A stretch of 64,000 nt of DNA from positions 20,124,606 to 20,188,605 of the forward strand of contig NC_021676.1 of NCBI RefSeq assembly GCF_000247815.1, read 5' to 3'. Below, piece by piece: positions 26,549-64,000 of this stretch (within the stretch, counting starts at the first letter, position 1; each line of letters starts with the position of its first letter). The DNA comes from Ficedula albicollis (Eukaryota; Chordata; Aves; Passeriformes; Muscicapidae). Under the pieces are notes generated by a model that was not told where the DNA came from, ran no database searches, and saw only the letters and a list, made by a program, of their open reading frames with translations. The position numbers and the translations under genes were made by a program.

Positions 26549-26597
26549 GGGCTCGTTGCTGTGAGCAGTGGCAGAAGGGGAAGGTGCTGCTGAGACC
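26549..26597 (+). other. ZNF185: ZNF185 5' untranslated part of the start-codon exon
   Basis: The acceptor ctccatttctcccag precedes 49 non-coding bases and then the start codon. The presence of an acceptor implies at least one upstream non-coding exon, possibly in the CpG-rich block near 18.2-19.4 kb. Confidence 0.6.
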
Positions 26598-53238
<26,641 letters not shown>

Positions 53239-54679
53239 GTGGGTTCCAGGGCCCCTTTCTGAAACCATTCCCAGGGGGATGGCTGGGGAGAGCTCAGAGT
53301 TCACTGCTGGAGAGCATCCGACCCTCACATCTCCAGGGTTGTCAGTGTCCAACAGTGCCAGCTGGAAACTCACCCGTGCTGTCCTGGGGGTGTTGGATGG
53401 AGCCTTGGTGACAAGCAGGCTGTGCTGGCATCCCGGGGGTGACAGGCAGAGGCTGGCTTGAGTGGTGACAGAAATGTCCCTCAGAGGTGGAGAGTCCTCA
53501 GGGAAGGCAGTTAAAGGTTCCTGGGTTGACCCCGTGCAGGGACTGTGACATTTTCCCAGCTATTCCTTCAGCTAAAGGGCCTTTGAGGTGAAAACCTTTG
53601 GGAAGAGTGGAATTGTACATTCCAACAGCTCGACAGGAGCGGGTTGGGCAGGGTTTGGAGGAGCAGGAGGTGCCACGGCAGCGAGCAGAGCTGCTGGGCT
53701 GGGGCAGGGAGAGCTCAGGAGGAGGAGGAGCGGGGAATGCAGCTCCTGCCTCGCTGCTGCCCGTACCTGATACGAGTGGTGAGGCCGTGGCGTTCCCGCT
53801 GGGCCCAGCCCGTGTCACCGCTCTCCGTGTGCCCGCAGGGCCCCGGCAACAGCGCAGCTCCTGGCACCGGCTGGCATCGCGGAATTGCCGCTTTCCTCCA
53901 GCGCTTCCCCCTCTCGCTGCCCCGTGGACGAGTTCAGCACCTGCTGGTTGATGCTGTCGCCTGCACCTGAGCGAGACAAGGCAGCTCCTCCTCAGAGATG
54001 GCTTTAGCAGAACGAGCTCCCCAGGTTTATCCCATTTATCTCATTGCCACGAGGCTCTCTGATGATACCTGGATTTCTTCCCCTCCTGTGAGCTGGCACG
54101 CAGGCACTGGGAGCCTTAAACGCTAAATTTGGATTCTTGGGAGGGTTTGAATTTAGTCCTTAGCAAAAGCCTATTTCTGCTTTTTTTTTTTTTCACCCCC
54201 AAATTCAGCCTAGAAATAGCTTCTGCCTGGTTTCCATTTGCTTTCCAAATTTATTTTTTTTTTTTGCACTTCCAAACTCTGTTCTAATCGTGTGTCAGCT
54301 TTAATTCCCCTTCCTGAGGATGCCCTTCCTGAGGATGCTGCTGCAGCCTGTTTGGGGAGATAACACAAGTCCCTCCCCTGGTGTTAAACTCGGCCTCTGA
54401 GGGCTCGTGCCATCTCAATTCCCTCTCCTGACAAAGAGCTCTGCTCAGCTGAAATCCCAATTTCTCCCCTCGCCAGGCTTTGCCCACACCTCTCATTGCT
54501 GTAAACTATTGTAAAATGCTCAATAACATTGAACTTCCAGCAGATGCTGCACTCAGTAAAATCAGAATTGTGTCATTTTAGCTCCTCAGCTCAGAGCTGA
54601 GATGTTGGGAATGCTGAATACTGAAAGTCAGGTGTCCTGAAAGTGTCCAGACTTCCTGTTTCCTCAAGGGAAGCATTAG

Positions 54680-54880
54680 GAATTATAGAATTACAGAATG
54701 ATTTGGGGTTGGAAGGAGTTAAAGTTCATGGGCAGGGACACCTTTCCCAATCCCAGGTTGCTCCAAGCTCCGTCCAGCCCGGCCTTGGACTTTCCAGGGA
54801 TCCAGGGGCAGCCACAGCTTCTCTGGGCAACCAGGGCCTCCCCATCCTCACATCCAAGGATTGCTGAAAACCCAGCTTCT
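54680..54880 (-). mobile_element. CR1 3' fragment, antisense
   Basis: ttatagaattacagaatgat, gggcagggacacctttccca and gccacagcttctctgggcaa. Confidence 0.75.
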
Positions 54881-54934
54881 CCTAAAACGCTGTGAAAAAA
54901 GGATCCCTGATCCCCCATGAGGTGTTTTTGCTTG

Positions 54935-55045
54935 TGTTTAAGAGGAGCTGAAGGAGCTGGGAAAGGGCTCAGCTTGGAGAAAAGGAGGCTCAGGAGGGAT
55001 CTCCTGGCTCTGCACAATTCCCTGACAGGAGGGTTTTTCCCCCCC
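54935..55045 (+). mobile_element. CR1 internal fragment, sense
   Basis: agcttggagaaaaggaggct and aggagggatctcctggctct. Confidence 0.6.
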
Positions 55046-55639
55046 TTAAAGACATGTATCACCCAAAAGGAACCTGCAGCTATTATAAAAATGTTATGCT
55101 TTACCGTTTATATTGGCCTGAGCTTTGAAGAATTGCTGACCTATCCCTCCCCAGAAATAAAAAACAAATGAATTATTCAAAGAGGTGAATCTTCCTGGTG
55201 TTTGTGGAGAAAAGGGTCACCTGCACACAGATTTTCTTCCTACATGATGGATGGGGTCATGCATGCATTTCCTTTCACAAAAAAAAAATTTAAAAATCTT
55301 ATTTCTCTTGGGATTCTGCTGCTTGTGGGGACAAATCTTGACCAGGTTATTTCACATGAGATCAAATAAATAGAATTTTTGTACCAACCGGTACAAAAAC
55401 GAGATTCTGCTGGCAGCACGTGGCCTTGGTGACTGCCAAACATCCAACACTTATCAGGAGCTGCCACAGGCTGTGTGAAGATCCAGTTTGGGAGGAGGAT
55501 GGCAAAGAATGGTGTTTGTTTTACTGCTGCCTGATAAAACTGTCCTGAGGAGACGCTGCCCTCACCGAAGCTCTGGGAGATCCCAGCTAAGCTGTATTTT
55601 GTGCATTTTTCTGGATCACATGCACAGGGAGAGACTCCC

Positions 55640-58690
<3,051 letters not shown>

Positions 58691-60366
58691 AGAGCCCCCT
58701 CACACAGCCCCATGGCCATCACTGCCCCCCAGAACCCCCTCCAGAACTGAATGCTTTTCAGCTGCTCTTCCCCCTCAAGCTGTGTTTTTTCCTCACATGA
58801 GGTTTTTTCCAGCTCCTGACCTTTGGGATGGAACTGATTTTTGGGGTGACCCATGTCCTAAATCTCCTTCCTTGAGCTGTTTTGCTTGGACAGTGAAACT
58901 CCTAAAATTCCCAGTGGTGCATCCTCAGAGCTTTGGGATATCTCAGAAATCTCCCTTCCTCAGAGATGTCTTTGGGAATCACCCCGAGAGGATTGGGTGG
59001 GTTTGTGGGAGTGGGAATCCACACCAGGAGCTTTTTGGAGCTGGCCCATGGGTGGGAATGGGGATTGCTTGGTAACTCCACCAGTTTATTTTGTTTTAAA
59101 TTTATTTTCCCCATGGCAGAATGCCTTACAGGGTTTGGACCGTGGGTGCAAAGTGTGCTCTGTTCACTCACAGCTCTTCCTAAATGCTGTTTGTATTTTT
59201 ATTAACTCAAGTGGAAGTTGAAAATACACATCTTGCAAATAGAGGACCAAAATAATAATAATTTAAAAAATCAGGTAAAAAACGCCCAACAATACAAAAT
59301 GTATTTTTAAAGAAATTAAACAGCTATTGCTGTTACAAGTGCCTAAATAATACAGATATTCTGAGGTGCCTGTGGGGGTGTCTGTTTTTAACCTCACTTT
59401 GTGTGATGCTGAGTTTTTGTGGTTTCCTTTGCTCACTGGCACTTAAAAACAGGTGACATTTTCAGGCAGCAAAGGGAGGGGGAAGAGCAGCCACAGCCAC
59501 AAAAAGTCAGGGTTTGATTGCTGTTGTAACAAGTGCTTCAGTTTTTAAACTTCCAATTAGGCTGTGTTGACTCACTGCCTCTTCTCTCAGTCTGTTTGCC
59601 CTCCTGTAAAACAGAGAGGATTTCTGGTTTTTAACCCATTTTACTGTCCCATAGACTGTTAATTAAGGGATTTTCAGCACTGGGGGTTTTCAGTGAAGAG
59701 TCAGTTTGGAAATGAATGTGCCCAGTGAAACTGTAAACTCACATAAATCAGGTGGAGGGGAAAAGCAGGGTTTGCTCATATTGTAAAGCTAGTGTGAAAT
59801 GCACTTTATGGTTTTTTTGAGTTGGTGGAATATGTAATCTTAAATTGGGATTTTTTTTTTTTTTGCTGATTTCCCCGCTCTCTTTTCAGTTGTAACAGGA
59901 GCATACACCACTATAAACATTATTTAAGCTTATTTTCACATACCACAGTAACTGCAGTTCCTGTTGTTACTTTGGTATAAGGTGACACAGAATTTTTTCC
60001 AAGTTTTTTCTGCTTTTCCAGGATAAACCTGGCAATGAACAAAGGATGTTTTCACCATTTTCTTGCCGCTGTTGCTGCCTGACGCCAGCACCTTGTTAAT
60101 GATGTTTCCTGACTTTGCTCCATCAGTGCTTTTCTCAAGCATTTTGTTGGTAAACACATGGAAACCAAACTATTGTGGGGGATGAAATCAGCTTCCTTTT
60201 ACTCAGCTCATTGGTAGCAGAGCAGGTGCACATCGTTGCAGCTCAAAAAGAGGAATTTGTGGGTTTTGCAGTGGTTCTTTTTGGATTTGGATGAAACTCA
60301 GACACCTTCCATTAGAATTACCAGTGTCTAATTGCATTTGTGTGAAAATCTTGTGGATGTTTGCAG
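58691..60366. other. Non-coding sequence between the pyrimidine array and the SLAIN-like exon
   Basis: No gene or known element was recognised. It is AT-richer than the rest of the window and unique-looking, so it could hold the SLAIN-like gene's 5' region. Confidence 0.3.
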
Positions 60367-60387
60367 AGTGCTGGAGTGTCCTGGAGG

Positions 60388-61040
60388 ATGGTGGTGCCCG
60401 GGAATTCCCCGCTGATCCAGCAGGACCCTGCTCTGGAGCCAGCCCTGGGCAGAGACGCCCCCGAGCACTCAGCCATGGGCACAGAGCCCCCCCAGGACGT
60501 GGGCCCCGAGGTGCTGAAGCTGAGGGAGCTGGTCAGGAGGCTGGAGCTGGACAGCCAGCACAGCAGGAGCAGGAGCAGCAGGAGCCTGCTGGGGACAGGG
60601 GACATCCGTACTGGGGTGGATAACCACGAGCCCGGCCTCAAGGAGATCAACAACAGCATCAAGGCCATGGCCGAGCAGCAGGAGCTGCAGCTGATGGCAG
60701 ATCTGCACAGCCAGCTGAGCAAGATGAGGCAGGAGGAAGGAGAGAACAGCTTCAAGAGAGCCCTGGATGCAGCAGTGCAGTACAGCTGTGGCCCTGAGGA
60801 GGTGTCTCCCAGCGGGGAGCAGAGCCACAGCAATGGGTGCTGTCCCTCAGCTGTGCATGCCAGTGCCAGCTCCGAGCTGCTGGGCAGCCTGCTGATGGCA
60901 GGGATCCACAGCCCAGCTGGCATCCATGAACAGAGCCCCGGTGAAAAGGGGGCAGATCTCCAGGGCCTTCCCAGCCACGCAGGTCTGGATGAAGTCAAAG
61001 TGTTGGAACTGGAGAATTGCCCCGAGGAGGAGGATTGCTG
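60388..61040 (+). CDS. SLAIN-family microtubule plus-end protein, first coding exon (partial gene)
   Basis: 653 nt encoding 217 residues plus two bases of a split tryptophan codon. The donor is gctg|gtaggt. The ATG at 60388 has A at -3 and G at +4; a second good start lies at 60475 (Met30, gccATGg). SLAIN proteins bind EB proteins and ch-TOG at growing microtubule ends (family knowledge). The evidence is the N-terminal coiled coil EVLKLRELVRRLELDSQHSR near residues 41-60, which parallels the KLQELV(R/K)KLE coiled coil of SLAIN1 and SLAIN2, and the exon end LDEVKVLELENCPEEEDCW, which parallels LLDEVELLDLES..W of SLAIN1 at the end of its long first exon. The middle (a second helical stretch near 84-125, then Ser-rich) is unlike either known paralogue. 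A possible acceptor (gtttgcag, exon start 60367) would allow an upstream non-coding exon. Later exons lie past 64000 or were not recognised. Confidence 0.72.
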
Positions 61041-64000
61041 GTAGGTATCCCCAGGCCTGGGGGACAGGGATGCCCCAGGGGAGCAATTCCTTTAAAGCTG
61101 GGAGCTGACTTCTGTACAGCCAGAATGCACTTCTCATTAGTGACTGTTCTTATTTTTATATCCACCATGCCAGACCATTATTTTTTAAAAAATAAGTTTA
61201 CCTGTAAGTGCTGTTTTCCCTCCCTTCCTTCCAGCCACTGCTGCAGCTTCCTTTCCCTCTGAGTTGAGTTATATTTAGCACGTGCAGATGAATGAATAAT
61301 GGAGCTTTTAAACCTTGCACACAACTGTCAAATACCACATTTAAATAAGAATTTTGTCAATAAGAATCCCCAGACCATCTGGAATTTGTGGCTTTTGCTA
61401 GGAGCTGAGGAGACAAACTCATTCCCAGCTCCTGAAGGCTTTTTCTTTCCATTTAAGCACCTCTTTTGTTCAGAGACATGAACTGAACCAGATCAATGAT
61501 GTAATCCTTAACTGACCCGACTCTCTGGGACTCTCCCCTCCACCACCAGCCTTGTTTAGAACTTGTTTTATAAATCAGCAGATTAACAACCTTGGGAAGG
61601 CCAAGGGAAATTTAAAGTTTGAGGCTGATTCCAGCTCCTGCAGATTGAGATTTTACTTGAGATTTTACCCAGAGTTGTTAATTTGTAAGACTTGGGAGGA
61701 AAAGCCTCAGGGCTCTGCAAATTGGGTTTCAAATTTGTGTAGCCAGATGAATCTGGCAGCAAGGACAGGGCTGCTGAACACAAACCAAACCTTCAGCTCC
61801 AAACATTCATTAGCTGCTAGAAGGGAAGGTAAAGTTTTTGTTAATGGAGTGGAGCTCAATGAGGTCATGGCATCAGCTTCAGCCTGAATTTGAGGTTATA
61901 TTTAAAACAGGAGTTTTTTTCCTTGCAAGTGTACTTTTAAAACCCAAATACTGGCTCTAACTTGATCACTGGAACTCTTCAATAGAGCTAAACAGCATTT
62001 GGAGCAGATTTCTTATAAATAAATAAGGGAATATATAAATAAATAAGGGAATATATTTAACAAGTTGCATAAGGAAGACTGGCTTGATTATTTCTGTGCT
62101 AATGGCAGCAGCCAGGTTTATATTCACATTTACAGAGCCTGTGACAGGGGAGAATCCTCAGATTCTGTTGAGTCTCAGAGGCTGGGATTTACCCAGGCAG
62201 GGGATGCTGCCCAGTGAAATCAGGAGAGATTCTGTGCCTGGGAGTTCTGTTCTTTGACCTTTCCTTCTTTCCCAGGTACCCTTCACTCTGCACCTTGTAG
62301 GATCCTCCTGGGTTTGTTTCTCTTTTTTATTGCCAGGGTAACCTGTGACAAAGAGGCCCCTGAGGAGCTGGGTAAGGTGGTGATCCAGCACTGGTGCCAG
62401 TGCTCTTTCCATAAATTATCTTGGGTTGTGCTGCATCACTTCCATCTGTTCCCTTTCCCTCTTGTCAAACAAACCTGCTGAAACAGGAAGCTGCTTTTAG
62501 TGGTGACTCCTTGTTCTGAAAGTGAGGAGTGAATCCTGTGTGCAGTCAGTAGTGCCTGTGCTTATTGCCAAAAATCCCAAACTGCCTCCATAAACACATC
62601 CCACATGCAACCCCTGCAGGTGTTTGTGTTTTCCCACAGCAAGAACTGCTTGGAGGGGAGGGAGGGTTTTCTTAAAACAAACCAAAAAAACCACCAACAG
62701 ACACCACTTAATACTCTGTGAATTTAGGATCAGCTCTAACAAGGTGGGGTTTTCTTAAACCAAAAAAAACCACCGACAAACACCCCTTAATTTAGGATGA
62801 GCTCTAACAAGGTGGCTTTGCTGGTGGGGGGAATTTAGTGCTGCCTGGAGTGAGCAAATCCAAAGGGAACAGCTGAGTGTGTTGTGTATTTGCAATCCTT
62901 TTTAAAATTGTACATCCCTTTTCCTTGGAAGAAGGATGGGGTGCTCAGAGGGATTCTTGCTGTTCTCTGCAGGTGGAGTCTCAATCCCTGCTGAATTCTG
63001 GAGTGATTCCCTTTGTTCAGCTGGACCTTGCACAGTTTGTGTGCAGCTGCCCTGGCTCAGAGCTCTGGGTTGTGTTTTGGAGCTGTGAGTGTGAAACCCG
63101 AGGCAGTGCCCACTCCCAGCTGCTGTAACTCTGCCCTGGCCTCTGGCTGCTCCCTCAGCTCCCTTTCTCAAATAGCTGCTCAAAATTGTAAATATCCTGG
63201 GGAGCAATCCCATGGAACTGGAGCTCAGTGATGCTCACCTTGGACTCAGGGCAGCTCCTGAGCTGGTTTGGGAAGGCTTTATCCAAATTCCCTCTTACCC
63301 AGCTCTGCTGCTGGTCCCATTGCTTGTGTTCCCCAGTGTTTGTCATTCTGGGTTTTCCATGGGCTGAGGAGAAGAAGGAATCCCTGGCACTGAGGTGAAT
63401 CCCTGAGTGCTGCTCCCATTCCCAAAAGTCTCTCTCTGCACTGAAAGTGGGTCATGCTGCCTTCATCTCAGCTGTGTTGGCTCCTGCCTGAGCAGTGCTC
63501 AGCACAGCAGTGGGGTGCCCTTGGCTTGGGGTTTGGACAGAAATGACACTGTAGCAGTTTCCTGGGAATGGGATTTTTCACCTTTAGCCCTGTGTCCCCT
63601 GACCTTCTTCTATATTCACATTTAAGACTTTTAATTCAGTGTACTGGAGCAAATCATTGCTGCTTGTACTAAATTCTGAAGAAGTTCCCCAAGTGAGGAT
63701 ATGATGCTGCACAAAATACAGGAGTTCTAGCAGTGCAGCACCTTGTGCCTCTGACTTTGGGGAGAACTTCACTTACAGACTGTGTCTGTGTAACCCTTCC
63801 CTTCCCTTCCCTTCCCTTCCCTTCCCTTCCCTTCCCTTCCCTTCCCTTCCCTTCCCCTTTCCTTGTCACAGGCTGCTGCTGACAACATCTGCATGACTTA
63901 GAGACAGCAATTTGCAATCTTGTTTTCTCAGACTGGAGAAGGAAAATGAGAACCCTGGTGCTGGGAAATCAAACCAGAATTCCTTTTTTTTTTTTTTTTT
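61041..64000 (+). other. Presumed first intron of the SLAIN-like gene
   Basis: No further exon was recognised. The stretch contains a tandem 22-bp AT-rich duplication near 62016-62060, a duplicated cttaaac...caaac segment near 62670-62785, a (CCCTT)n microsatellite and a terminal poly-T. Confidence 0.35.
63794..63860 (+). repeat. (CCCTT)n microsatellite
   Basis: About 13 perfect CCCTT units. Confidence 0.95.

Larger units (their letters stand above)
53239..55380 (+). other. ZNF185: ZNF185 3' untranslated region and flank
   Basis: AATAAA hexamers lie at 55156-55161 and 55365-55370, and either could end the transcript. The stretch contains CR1 fragments at 54680-54880 and 54935-55045. No open frame in it resembles a gene. 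Confidence 0.45.

Noticed and set aside
59936..60157. Minus-strand frame of 73 residues (MFTNKMLEKSTDGAKSGN...)
   Set aside because: No family recognised, no splice context, and length within chance expectation for AT-rich DNA.
62254..62481. Possible second SLAIN-like exon
   Set aside because: The encoded residues do not contain the LY...SPKK/WCR pattern expected after the split tryptophan codon.

Overview
This is a vertebrate nuclear window, almost certainly from a bird and most likely a songbird. Genes are split into short exons with GT-AG introns. More than twenty CR1 3' ends are scattered through it, and there are several families of solo LTRs. I saw no mammalian Alu or L1 sequence. The species call is inference; the bird call rests on CR1 density and on gene content and order.

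Three genes are supported, all on the + strand. (1) NSDHL, a sterol C4-decarboxylation dehydrogenase, in seven exons from 3346 to the stop at 12606. (2) ZNF185, an epithelial LIM-domain protein, with 29 coding exons from 26598 to 53238; the rebuilt reading frame stays in phase across every junction (2295 nt, 764 residues). (3) The first coding exon (60388-61040) of a SLAIN-family microtubule plus-end protein, whose remaining exons lie beyond the window. NSDHL followed by ZNF185 in the same orientation matches human Xq28. A SLAIN gene directly after ZNF185 mirrors the SCEL-SLAIN1 pair on human 13q22, so this looks like the Xq-type copy of an ancient duplicated block, carrying a third SLAIN paralogue.

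Layout: 1-2996 pure C; 3.0-12.6 kb NSDHL, with two large minisatellites flanking its second exon; 12.6-26.5 kb intergenic, with LTRs, CR1, a CpG-rich block at about 18.0-19.4 kb that is a candidate ZNF185 promoter, a G/T-rich array, a 1-kb polypyrimidine tract and a 97-bp higher-order array; 26.5-53.2 kb ZNF185, its introns full of minisatellites, antisense LTRs and CR1; 53.2-60.3 kb ZNF185 3' flank and a pyrimidine-rich array; 60.4-64 kb the SLAIN-like exon and its first intron.

Twelve uninterrupted C runs (100 to 2996 bases, about 8.5 kb in all) are best read as assembly gaps written as C, not as biological sequence. They are pure, always C on the given strand, one is exactly 100 bases, and in three copies of one LTR they replace stretches for which sister copies show ordinary sequence. 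They may hide the NSDHL promoter and first exon, any divergent neighbour, and the ZNF185 first exon.
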